In this document: positions 36,283 to 47,100 of the stretch, piece by piece
Numbering within the stretch: the first letter of the stretch is position 1
Layout: the number at the start of each line of letters is the position of its first letter
Source: Ceratodon purpureus
Lineage: Eukaryota; Streptophyta; Bryopsida; Pseudoditrichales; Ditrichaceae
Assembly: GCA_014871385.1 (NCBI GenBank)
Contig: CM026423.1
Span: 19,457,690-19,521,689 of the forward strand
Direction: 5' to 3'
DNA: 64,000 nucleotides
Notes under the pieces: model-generated
Told to the model about the DNA's origin: nothing
The model's input: the letters and a program-made list of their open reading frames with translations, nothing else
The model's database searches: none
Program-made: the position numbers and the translations under genes

Positions 36283-37392
36283 CTATACTGCTTTGATGTG
36301 TCTTTTGACTCGGAGGGAGTGTATATGTTGTTGTTGGCATGTGAGTAATACATGTAACCATGTATCCGGTTCGTGTGAATTGCAAATGGGACATGTGATA
36401 GATGGAAATCTTTCTCTTCCAAAAAACATTTGTTTTCTAGCTTGGCCCATGTAAGTTCCCGTACGGAATTTTATGAGGCATGATTTTTGTTTGTCAGTGA
36501 TGGCTGGATTTTCCCAAAATTTGTTAGAAAGTACATTGTCTATGTCTACATTTTCCGTCCATTTGCAAATGTTGGGGGTTAGTATGGCCATGTTTTCTAG
36601 ATTGTTTTCTCTGTCATATTTTTTGATTTGTTTTTCTAGAGTTCTAACTGGTCCTTTATCTGGAACATCTATTCTCGAAGGCCAGTTATCTTTTTGGAAG
36701 TAGAAGGGAGTGGCATGGGCATGTTCGTATGAGTGTAGGGCTTTTCTATGTCCTAGCTTTAGGCCTTGTTTTGCTAAGTAATCTGCTTCTTCTTTGCCGT
36801 CAATGTTGATGTGTGCTCTAACTTTGTATAGTGAAATTGGTTGTGTTCTTTGTTGGAGTAGTTCTACTATGGAGGCAAGTGTGGTTTGATCGGGGTGACT
36901 ATTATGTAGTGTGGGATGTTTTATTTGTGTATTAAGTAAGTATAGTACATTTAGACAGTCAATAAATGTATATGCTGGTTCGTTGGGGAATTGTGTGTTG
37001 ATAATTCTGAGTGTTTTGTGTACTGCCATCATTTCTGCACGTAGTATACTTTGGTGTCCGTGGAGTCTTTTGGGGATATTGAGACCTTTGGGGCTGTAAA
37101 TATCGTATCCAGCTCTTTCTCTTAGCCATTTACCGTCGCCAATTTCTTTTGGAGGTTTAAATGATCCATCTGTGTAATAACTGAATTGGGGGTGGAATTT
37201 TAGTGGTAGATTTGTTTGGTAATTTGGTAGTTGTGGGATAGGTGTTGAGTTATTTGCGGGGGTGTTTGGATAATATAATTTGGACCATTTTTTACTGGGA
37301 TTGACATGGGTGTTTAAGGGAGTCGGGGATGCAATTTGTGTGTGAATTTGTAATATTTGGAGATTGTTAATTGTATGAAGGAGTTGATTCAT
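36283..37392 (-). pseudogene. LINE RNase H and zinc-finger-like segment
   Basis: Degrades the RNA strand of RNA:DNA hybrids during element copying. Active-site landmarks are visible: YTDGSFK (first Asp), LRAEMMAVH (Glu), YTFIDCLNVLYL (second Asp), and RAHINIDGKEEADYLAKQG (His and last Asp). It is followed by a conserved LINE segment: FRTGTYMGQARKQMFFGRE and a CCHC-like finger, CPICNS-x11-H-x4-C. The frame then meets a stop (RHIKAV*) in place of Trp and continues in the same frame into the endonuclease. The upstream junction with the previous segment needs a 1-base shift near 37395-37430. Confidence 0.85.
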
Positions 37393-37406
37393 TTGTTCGT
37401 GAGTAC

Positions 37407-38855
37407 CTATGTTGTTGTTTTGGTGGTGGATACAGAGTATTCTGAGCGTAGAAAGTTCTTTTCTTTCAAGTTTAAGTTCGGGGGAATTGTTGGCTCTTCA
37501 TATTTAATGGTGTCTGCAGCAAAATGGGCAATAATATGAGCGTCCGGGAATGGGCCGGTGTAAGGGTTAAAGTTTTGGTACCAGTTAGTATCGGGAGAGA
37601 TGAGTATGGTGATAGTGTTTGGGTCATTTTTTGCCGCAATCCAATGAATGGCTTGTTGTAAGTCGGTTTCATTGTGGGGGTGAGTGTAGCCAATTCCTTT
37701 CCATTTATGATCAAATGCTTTCCCTAGGGAGCCAAATATTATATCTCGTGAAAAAGGTGAGTAAAATTGGGTAAATTGTGTAGGGCATGTAACTGGTGAT
37801 GAAAAGTAAGATTGGTGGATGTTGAATGTTGCTATTAGTAAGTCTAGTATTTCAGTTGGTATTGTATATTGAGCACATTTAAGTGGATCATTTTTTGGAA
37901 TACGATATTTATATCTTTGATATAGCCACACAATTTCAGTTTCAAATGATTGGGTGGATGGCTCAAGGCCATGTGGGGTATTTTTTGCATGTTGATATTG
38001 TTTCAATAGCCAAAGTAGTCTGGTTTTCGGGATGGTGATGAGGTGCCGGCCATTATCTTTGTATATATGTACGACGTCATGTTGTGTTTGGATAATGTTC
38101 GAGTCCGTTTCGATGTCATTTTCTGGATTGCATTCATTAATAGAGACATGAGCTAGTAGAATAATTGTGGCCGGAGTAATGTATCTTGTATCTTTTTGTT
38201 GTTCTATGGAGAAGTGTTTTTTGATGATATTTAAAAAATGTTTATGTTGTTGTTTAGTGTAGTATTGGGTAAGTAATTCAGTATTGTGGAGACAATTGTT
38301 AGTGTCACTCCAAGGGAAAAGTTCGCTTTGACTACGCCATTTGTTGTATGTGTTATTATTTGGCGTGGTCCATTGGCATAAATATGTTGTATCTTTATAG
38401 TTTATCCCATTTGGATCTTTGATTTTATGTTGTTTGTGGTTTAGTATTGTCTGTATGGGAAATTGTCTTGGATATTTAAGCATATTGTTGGGAGGAGGAG
38501 GAAGTTCGGGAATGGGAGGGTGTATTGGAGGGTTCAGTTGTTGTGGTAGGATGTTGTGGTTTAATAATATGTAATCATTTTTTAGAGTTCTTGGGGGGAA
38601 GTGGAATCGGCATGGTATTTGGCATCTTTGATGGCAAGTGGGTTGACAGAATAATTTATTAGCGATATTTAAGGCACTTTTTATGATTTTTGTTGGGTTG
38701 GAGTGGTATATTTTAAAATCGTCTAGATTCATTAGGGTGGTACCGTTAGGCATGGTTATTTGTTCTAATTTTATTATATTATGTAATAATAGTTTTTGTA
38801 GTAGTTTGAAAGAAGTTTTGGGGTTTAGGCCATGTAGATATTGTGCTTTTTGCAT
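37407..38855 (-). pseudogene. LINE middle segment: Cys cluster, chromodomain-like, methyltransferase-like
   Basis: A 482-codon open stretch between reverse transcriptase and RNase H. Residues 70-82 form C-x3-C-x3-C-x3-C. Residues about 135-200 read like a chromodomain: ILNHK, then TTYLCQW, then TYNKW, then ELF and LLTQYY. That would match the YLVKW...TWE..E.L pattern, although the usual aromatic cage is only partly kept. Residues about 337-450 (FTQFYSPFSRDIIFGSL, GYTHPHNETDLQQAIHWI, ITILISPDTNWYQN) recall phage-type N6-adenine methyltransferases, in which a D/N-PPY motif would be expected; here it reads THPH. That part is a weak resemblance only. The 3' end (STTKTTT*) is caused by a frameshift before the RNase H frame. 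Confidence 0.55.
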
Positions 38856-39016
38856 CCAGGCAGTTTCGAGTGGGGATGGGTTTAATAGAAAATTTTTCTA
38901 TTGTGCTTTTAAGGTGGACTCCAGCTTCATGTTTAAGTAAAAACAATGTCTAGTGATAGGGGATCTCAGACAATTTTGATATTTGATGCGGTCTATTTCT
39001 TCGGAACCTCCAAATT

Positions 39017-41209
39017 TTAGCCAAAGTATATTTTACCGAGTCTGCCTTTGTCATTGAGAGCATTTTGTAATTGTTCTCCAATGCATCGTAGATAGCCATT
39101 TTCTAATGAAAAGGCTTCCATTCCAAATAGATCATGTGGGAGTTGTGTAGCAATATTAGATGTACTTTTTGGTAGTCCACATATTGTTTTGTGGAATGCT
39201 ATGATCTTTTTGTCAAGTTTTTTAATGGCTGGCATAGAGTATGGTACTGCGTAGAAGCTGTATGCAATACCGGCACGTATGACTGTATCGGCCATATTGA
39301 TTTTTTGTTTCATAGTGGCTGGGCAAGCCACTAGGGCTTGGCATTGCTTGATGACTTTAGCCATGGTGGTGTTTATTTGTGTTTTCCATTTAAGTGATGG
39401 TACAAGGTTTATTCCAAGGTATGTATAAGGATCATGTTGGTCCAAAACTGGTATTGGTTGGTTTCTATAGTTTATATTGGTGGCTTGGATCAGTGCTTTG
39501 AATGCTATGGGGTTCATTTTTGATTTATTTGGGCATCCGGTCACTGCACATTTAGGTATACCAAGATCCATTCCAGCCCATTTGCAGAATTTGTCTAATT
39601 TATTTAGTTGTATTTGTAATGATGCTAATTTGTTGGCAATAGCTGGTAAATCATTAGCATATGCTGCAGATGAGATTGTAACTTTGGATGTACCAAAAAT
39701 GTATCCATTGTCACCTTGTTGTAACCATCTAAGGAGTGGTTCTAAGAATATTATAAATAAATACAGACTAAGAGTATCTCCTTGTATTGTTCCTCTTTGG
39801 ATGGAAATAGATAGAGTTTTACCGAAGTGTTCTCCTGAAAATATAGTAGAGGATTGTGAGTATATATTTCCTATCAGGTTTATGGCATCTGTTGGGTATC
39901 CCAGATCTTTCATTATGGCTAAGAGTCTCGCATGGTCAATGGAGCCAAAAGCATTTTTGAAGTCAATGTAGAGAATATATATGTCTTGATTTGTAAATCT
40001 TGCATCTTCTAAGGCTGCAATGAGTAGTTGAAGTTGTCTGGATGTTCCTTTTTCTGCTCGGAATCCTTCTTGGCTATCATGCAGAATTGGATGTCTTTCA
40101 ACGTAAGTAGAAAGGATAAAGGTTAATGTGCTAGTAAAGAGTTTGTATATAATGTTCGCTAAAGCGATAGGCCTATGGTTTGGAAGTTGTGATGGATCAC
40201 TTTTTTTATATAATAAGACAGTTAGACTGGTTTTCCATGTTTTCCATGTTGCAGGTATTTGTTTTTGTTTGTAGCAGCGTTTAAAAAATAGAAATAGTAG
40301 TTTGTGGAATCGTGGAGGCATATTTTTCATAATAGAGTTAGGTATTTTGTCTGGGCCTGGGGTTTTGTTATTTCCTAGGTTTTTGAGGCATAAATCGTAA
40401 GTTTCTTGGTCAAAATATGTGTGTAGGGGGATTTGTGGTTCTCCACGTTGATCAATTGTGAATCCGTCCATGTCATGCCATGGGTATTGTCTAACGCTGC
40501 ATGTGCATTGTGGAGGGTGTATAGTTTGATAGTGACATGTGGGGACTATTGGCCGGTTACTAATAGACTGTTGGATGTATATTTCTTGAGCAATATCTTC
40601 CGGACTAGTTAAGATGTGGTTTTGTCTATCCATTATAGAGTCAAGAGGTGAAGTTTCAGAGTTTTTGAAGACTTTTCGATTTACTTTTTTGGAGCTTTTT
40701 TCATACAGTTGTCGATATTTTGATACAGCTTTGTAGATGCAATCTTTAGTGTATTTTGTGGTTATTTTCCTGGCTTCTTTGTTAGCAGTTTTTGCGATAT
40801 TAGCTATGTCATCGATCCATTCGTTCGGTATAGAATCCGTTGCTGGTGGATGTGGGATTTGTACGTATTGGTGGTTACGTATTTCGTTCAATATGGGGTG
40901 TGTTTGCCATTGGGGGTTGTTTTTCGCGATATATATAGTTTTGTTGATAAGGTGGTATGTGGCAAGGTGTTTTTTCCATTCTTTGGCTAGTTTTCGAGGT
41001 AAAAAGCCGCCTTGTTGTCTTGTTCTATTTGTGAGTTGTGGTAATGGGGGTGCGTTACATGTTTTTTCAATGGTTTCTGAGATTTTTTCTACGATTTTGT
41101 CTAAGGATGTGCAAGCTTCTTGCCATAAAGCGGGGGTAAGATGGTCATTATTTTCTAAAAGTCTGGTTAATTCATTTATTTGTATAGAGTTTTTTTTCAA
41201 AAAATTCAA
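39017..41209 (-). pseudogene. LINE reverse transcriptase
   Basis: 730 codons. Typical non-LTR reverse transcriptase order: NNKTPGPDKIPNSIMKNMP, NHRPIALANIIYKLF, DSQEGFRAEKGTSRQLQLLI, ILYIDFKNAFGSIDHARL, IQRGTIQGDTLSLYLFIIFL, and the catalytic box. That box reads YANDL, where YADDL is required: the first catalytic Asp is replaced by Asn (GAT to AAT). LSLYLF probably replaces LSPYLF. The start overlaps the endonuclease frame across an A8 run (minus strand, about 41191-41200), a likely slip. Downstream, 39016-38856 has at least two further frame changes and a stop before the next segment. Confidence 0.95.
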
Positions 41210-42467
41210 TATTAAATTTTTCTAAGTTTTCTGGAGGTATTGGATTTAAAATTCTAATTGTTGGGGTATTGATGGGGGCCGGTGGTCTGGCTATCAATAG
41301 GTTTTGTAGAATGTGTAAGGTGACTGGATAATGATCTGAGTTTGGATTCAAATTTGTGTTTGTCGTGGAGGTGAATCTGGTATTGTCTAGGGATTTTATG
41401 TAGAAACCATCTATGAGACTAGTTGATGTGTAGTTGTAGCCACCTTGTCTAGAGAATGTTGTGTTTGTTGGGATGTATTTTATATTTAGTGAGTTTGTAA
41501 AGTTTTTCCATTGAATATCTTCTTCTTGTGGTGGGGTGTTGGTGTTGTGATTTTGTCTTCCGTTTAGTGCTATATCACGATTAAAGTCCCCACACAAGAT
41601 ATATGTATGATTAGGGTGTGTATTTATTTGGTTTGTGATTGTATTTTGAATGTGGGGGATGAGGCGGATGTCTTCTAGGTGTGTGGGCATATATAAGTGT
41701 ATAATTAACCATGGTAGTAACGGATGGTTGTTTATTTTTATTATTGTAGATATGGGGAAATGTTTGCTGGTGTAGGGATTTTGGTAATATTTCCAGGGAA
41801 AGCATATTTATTGTGTATAAGTGTGAGTAGGCCTCCTCTTCCGGGGGTGTAGGGCATTCTTTGTTGCATGCATCTTGTGAGGGCGTGTATGTTATTAAAA
41901 ATGAGTTTATATTCAGGAAATAAATTTTGTATCCATTTAGTGGATTTGGTTGCTGTGAGTTTTGTTTCTTGGATGTTTATAATTGTTGTATTCCTTGAAG
42001 AGTTGTATACGAGGTTTTGTAGGTTTGATAAAGCTGTATTAAGCGAAGATACATTCCAAGTTATTATTTTTGTTTCGTCATTAGTGTTGATGTTTATTCT
42101 CGGTGGATGTGTTGGGATGTTTGGGAGGGGTGGTGGATGTGAGTATTCATTTAGACTTTCGAAACAGCGTAGAGCTTCAGTGATTAATTTATTTGGTAAG
42201 AGAGGAAATTTTCTTTGGAGTATGGTAGGTGTTGGTGGTGTATCTTGGTTACGGATATTTGTATAGTTCATCATGAATTGAGTTTTTTGGGGATATTAGG
42301 TTTTGGTTCATTTCAATGAATTTGGTATAAGGGTGTTGAGTGAGGATGTGCCTTTCCGGAGGGTTATTTAGGTTGGCTCGTCTAATCATTACAATATTAG
42401 TCCAAATATTATTGAAGTGGTAAATGCGGGGATGAGCTAATATATGATTACATGTATTTATTACATT
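41172..42467 (-). pseudogene. LINE APE-type endonuclease
   Basis: Two frames joined by a frameshift. The first part (to 41741) holds IITWNVSSLN, IINIQETKL (catalytic Glu) and GRGGLLTLIHNKY. It breaks after ISPYLQ, where one missing A near 41744 would restore IIKINN. The second part (41690-41172 and the bases just upstream) holds LIIHLYMPTHL, ILCGDFNRDI (the GDFN motif), SLIDGFYI and NSDHYPVTL (the SDH motif). All key residues of the exonuclease-endonuclease-phosphatase fold are visible. It would nick chromosomal DNA for target-primed reverse transcription. Upstream, between 42467 and 42274, a linker frame runs with another shift (NCIHDELY/MMNYTNIRN). Confidence 0.85.
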
Positions 42468-42468
42468 A

Positions 42469-42859
42469 GGTGCAAAACGGGGTCTGGAAAAGGCCGTGTA
42501 AGCGGCACGTGAGAGAAAAAAATGGCCGCTGCCCGCGTGCTTTTTGACATGGCACGTCCAGTGCCACCGTGGTGCCAGCAACCGCCACGGGGGCTGGAAC
42601 CAATGACCTCCCCGCTAGGCGTGTGGAGGGCACAAGCTACAGTGGCAGGCTGACAGCATCTGCCCACTTGGGACCAAACCCCGAGCCAACGCATTCATGT
42701 CTCAACTATTATTCCGAGGACCTTTGTTCACAGTGCGCCACGCAGTTCTGTGCGGGCAGCAATTCTGGCATCCGCTGCCAGCGGCAAGGGCGCTGCCCGC
42801 AGGGGGTTCACCTACTTTGGGCAGGCTTACACGGCCTTTTCCAGACCCCGTTTTGCACC
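42469..42859. mobile_element. MITE with perfect 35-bp inverted repeats, inserted in the LINE
   Basis: Inverted repeats 42469-42503 and 42825-42859 are identical over 35 bp (begin GGTGCAAAACGGGGTCTGG). TA flanks both ends (42467-42468, 42860-42861), consistent with a TA duplication. The 391-bp interior is GC-rich with no protein and contains GCCGCTGCCCGC-type motifs. It splits the N-terminal part of the LINE, so it is younger than the LINE. Confidence 0.9.
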
Positions 42860-42882
42860 TAATGGTGGGTGTATGGTAACGA

Positions 42883-43558
42883 TTAATGCATATAATATGT
42901 GAGGTAGTGGAGATTGTATTTGTGTTTGTATATATCGGTGTAGGTGTGGAAATTCAATGATTGTTTGATGGTGTAGATGGTGTTAGTTATTAAAATTGGA
43001 GCAAATGATTTTGCAATATGTTGGTAATCCGGGCGCAATTTAATTGTGCTAGGGATAAAGTATCTTCTAGCTCTTTTCTTATGTTCGGCTGGATGAGTTC
43101 TAAGTATGTTGGACATTGGCCCTGGGTTTGATTCAATGTCCCCGCATTGAAGTAGGGCTAATTTGTTTACAAAGTAGTATCCTTGGTAAATACTAGTTTT
43201 AGGGTTTTTATAATTTAATTTATAATATTTTGTTATTATGAATTTTGTTGTGTTGAATAGGTTAGGTAATGCAGGTATTATTTGTTCTAAGATAATGTGA
43301 GGTTGTAGTGAATTTGGGTGATTGGTTTGTAATTGAGTTAGCAAACCAATTGTATATGTGTTGGTTTGTGTTTCTTTCATTTTCTAATTTCTCGTGATAA
43401 AGATATGCGTATTCTATTTGTTTGAGGTGTTGATAGGCCATGGTCGTCGACTGTTTGTTTAAGAGATTTTGTTCTTGTATAGTGCCTAATATTATGTGAG
43501 TTTTAGGTATTAAGTGAAATCTTAGTTTGGGAAGACTTTTGATTTCTAGATGAGACAT
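42883..43558 (-). pseudogene. LINE N-terminal frame with a 2A-like peptide
   Basis: Two overlapping frames (43558-43262 and 43380-42883) joined by a shift near the end of KLENE/MKETQ. The second frame contains LALLQCGDIESNPGP followed by Met at about 43117-43147, matching the 2A consensus D-x-E-x-N-P-G-P. 2A peptides make the ribosome skip one peptide bond between Gly and Pro, splitting a polyprotein during translation. Such sequences are known in several non-LTR elements, for example L1Tc and CR1-like ones. Here the N-terminal ~90-150 residues would be released from the endonuclease/reverse transcriptase part. No other domain is recognised. Confidence 0.75.
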
Positions 43559-43772
43559 ATGGTTTTGGTAGGTTTTAAGTTTTGTATGTATTTTAGGATG
43601 GATTTTAGATTGGGGGTGTAATATGTATTTTGGATAAAATCTGAGGCTTTGATGAATTTTGAGTTTTGGATCAATCTTGTCTTCTGAGTGAACTTTGAAT
43701 TTTGGATGAATTTTGGATTTTGAATGATCTTTGAAGATTGGATGATTTATGGATTTTGGGTGAATTTTGCAT

Positions 43773-44174
43773 TTTGGCTTATTCTAAGTGCCTATAAATG
43801 GGTGTGGTTGTTGATGTCATCTTATTTTGTACAATGGTACTTGGTCTAATTGTCATTGTTCAATTCATTCCTACACACCCACACCACCTTATTCAATGAT
43901 TAATTTTAATACATGCTATGCAAATGAGAGAATAATGAAAGTAGTGCACATGGTTTTTCGTTGGACACAATAGTTCATAAGGCATATTGTCCAGACATGT
44001 GGTATCAAGAGCACTAAAGAAGGCTAGAGTAAGAAAGAAACACAAAAGTTAAATTTGGGTCATTGATCAAGATAGTTATTTCAATTAGTCTAAAGCATGA
44101 ATACTTGCAGTTATTGATGCTAAGAGGTAAGAACACATGAAGGAAATGACAGTAGAACTTCTTTAAGAATCTAT
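43773..44174 (+). repeat. 402-bp direct repeat, copy 2
   Basis: Matches 34779-35180. It begins directly after the LINE 5' end and continues on its right side into sequence not found after copy 1 (CTCTGAACTTCGCAAGC...). That downstream sequence is probably the original internal leader of the LTR element. Confidence 0.95.
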
Positions 44175-47100
44175 GTACTCTGAACTTCGCAAGCAAAAAA
44201 AGATAACCTTAATTCTTAGTACCACCAAAGAAGAAAGAGACGTAAAGTGTTACCAAAATGCTTCTAAATATGAGTAGAGCACACCGTACTTATTTTTTTT
44301 AAAGATTTAGAATTTGCAAAACTAATCTAAGCGGAACGCATAGGAATGCTTTCAGAAGACAACAACGAAAGAAAAGAAGCAATTTAAGCTATCCAAGACA
44401 TTCTATACAATAGATTTCAAGAGATGGAAAAGTGGTTGAAAAACAACGCTATTATGAATTTTCCGAATGCAAAATTTATTATAACGTGCAAAAAACAATA
44501 CAAAAAACTTATTAATGCTCCTTGAAGCAAAGAGTTTTGTCATATTTAGCAAGGGCGGGATTAGATTTGTTGAACAGGAATTCGGAGAAGAGGAAATATT
44601 TATACTTGCATCTTCAAGCATAAAATTTTGACCTAAATCTCTCAAAGATCATACATTGGAAAAAAATTATGAAAGTTGAGAACATAGATTAGAGGATTGT
44701 AACATATTAAGTGAAGAGAAGATATTTTTTTCTTCCTTATTCACACATAATGAGTAAAATTTGATTTTTCTTAATGCCAAGTTTCTGCACTATAAAATAT
44801 CTAGATTCTTTACAGTTACTCTATAATTGATGATAATTTCTTGCATACCAAATTTTAAGTGTAGCAGAGAAATGTGGCATTTTTATAGAAATCTTGTAAA
44901 AAATGAAAATTCAAAACATTGCTAATGCACATTTTTTGGCGACACAAATCTTTGTAGAATCTATATTCAAATAATCAAAACAAAAATTTATGTATTTACT
45001 TAAAATAGAGAAAAATACTCTATGATTTCTAATGATTTTTTAATACTTTCCTCAATCAAGTGAGACACTAAAAGAAAGAAGGCTCAAGTACACCAAGTCA
45101 CTACACCAAAATTGTCAAATGGTGTTCATCTAAAAGTAGAACTACAATCTTATTGGTTGATGAGCTTCTTTGGTGTTCATTGCGTAGGGTGCTACCAAGG
45201 TTCTATGATTATTGAAAACATAATGTCAAGTGAATTACGCATGTCTAATGGAAATAAAGTCTCTTTTTGGGCAGTGGGAGGATTTCATACATTGGCTATT
45301 TTCAAACTTAGAAAGTAAAGTGACGTTGTATTTAAAATTGAGATGTAGTGCTCCAAAAATAGCGGATCTTAAAAGTGCGCATCTCCCTTGTGAATGAGGG
45401 AAGGAGGAGAAGCATTGGCAACCATTGCAACTCAAAGTGCACAAAAGGTAGTTGTGGTGGTTGCAGCAGCTGTGGTGGTCGTTGCGACTATATAGTGGTG
45501 TAGTTGATGGTTTGTGCATAGAGCAGTTGGCAACATCCCGCCTATTTGAATCTAGAGATTGTCCAAACCCGCTGGGTTTGAGGTGAAGGCGAGCTAATAG
45601 CCAAGTTTTCAAGTTCACTGGGAAGCTATGCATCCATGACTTGCAAGTTCCACTTCTTTGTTAGGGACTTGTTGTGGAAAGTCAAATAGGTGAGTGTTTT
45701 GGAGTGTTTTGGGTGATGGTTATTAATTTTGTCACTTGACCATTCTACAGAGTTGAATCTGGCATCCACTAAGACATTTTTTGTAAAGCTCCGCAAATTT
45801 ATTTTTGGAAAGGAGCTAATTAGGATGGTTTGTAAAGGAACTCGTTTAGAAGCATATTGAACTCGTGATTTGAGTTTGGTGTCATTCAAATATACAATTC
45901 ATTGTATTCATTATGTCGTTTATGCCAGCCGAGCTAGAGTTTGTAACAGAAGAGGAAGAATTTCAATACCACCCTCTCCGCCACTGATTTCTTCTTCTCG
46001 CTTCATTTTCTGACTAAGACTTAGAAATGACTAGAAGGCTGATTTGTCAAATACACATGTGTTGGATTCTGGTGCTTTGCAAGTCGGTGGTGTTGTGACA
46101 AAGGAAAGTGTTGGAAGTACATCTAACGTCATATTCAAACGTGCTACTATAATAAGAACGCAAAGAAATACAAATCATGCAATATGTGTCACTCAATATT
46201 ATTTTACTCACCCATAAATTCTCTATAACAATTGGTCACCACACTACTTATATATAGGACGCAGGTCACGTAGGTGGAGACACCATTTATTATGGAAGTA
46301 GAGCCATACAAACTGTAAATGCTCTTTTCTAGATGCCCTGAAATAGGCATGAGTGCGTTGTGTCCAATTACACTAAATAGAAATCTCACTACACCATTTG
46401 GAAAAATTAAAACTATGCATGTTTTTGGTATTCATCCTAGTGTAGTTGATTGGCTTTTCTACTAGTAAGAAAATTTCAACACCTTTTTGACTAAATTTTT
46501 TCATTGAAGAAATGTTTTTTTATTTAAATTTCACAATCTCAAAGAAAATCATGTGGTTTAGTATTAATTGTGTTTTCAATGTGTCACTAAGCCAAAATTT
46601 GGATCTACATATTTTGAATAATCAAAATCAATTTGATATTAAATTTATTGAAATTATCTATGATTCAAAAATTGAGAATGATGTTTTAATGCCACCTTTA
46701 ATTTTGAGGAAGGTTGGAATTCAAAAAAGAATAGAGATGAAAACTACATATTTTATACAACTAATACTTCAAAAACTACATTCATAAAAAATAAAACATG
46801 TTCATCTCTTTGATACAAATCAATCATACTTTGATTTCTAAATAAAACTTTTTAAAATATCTTTTTATAGCATGAAACCTTTATCATCACTTAAAATATT
46901 TCTTTAAATTTTTTGAGAGTCTTTGAATACTTATTTATGTATTTTTGGCACAACATTCATTTAATATATATTTATATCACATGATGATTTTTTTATAAAT
47001 CATATTTTTTAAATGAAATAAACAAAACTTATTTAAATAGTCTAAAACTTTAAATTTCATGATTTTTTTTATAATATGACCTCTAAAGCCTACAAGTAAT

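Larger units (their letters stand above)
35655..43772 (-). mobile_element. Dualen/RandI-type LINE with APE and restriction-like endonucleases, decayed
   Basis: Read from 43772 down to 35655. Segments in order: 5' region with repeated GAATTTTGGATTTTG phrases, N-terminal frame with a 2A-like peptide, APE endonuclease, reverse transcriptase, a Cys cluster, chromodomain-like and methyltransferase-like segments, RNase H, CCHC-like finger, restriction-like endonuclease. The 3' end is an A-rich tail with T interruptions (35655-35702, complement). APE plus a C-terminal restriction-like endonuclease in one non-LTR element is the hallmark of Dualen/RandI. At least eight frameshifts or stops make this copy dead. 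A MITE (42469-42859) lies inside it. Confidence 0.85.

Noticed and set aside
35708-36454. 248-codon plus-strand frame
   Set aside because: It lies opposite the LINE nuclease and RNase H frames, which have clear motifs on the minus strand.
39477-41225. Plus-strand frames of 160-164 codons
   Set aside because: Antisense shadows of the LINE reverse transcriptase.
34779-44174. The two 402-bp repeats as the LTR pair of one retrotransposon
   Set aside because: The repeat runs through the LTR end, the primer-binding site and into the leader, and what lies between is a LINE in the opposite orientation.
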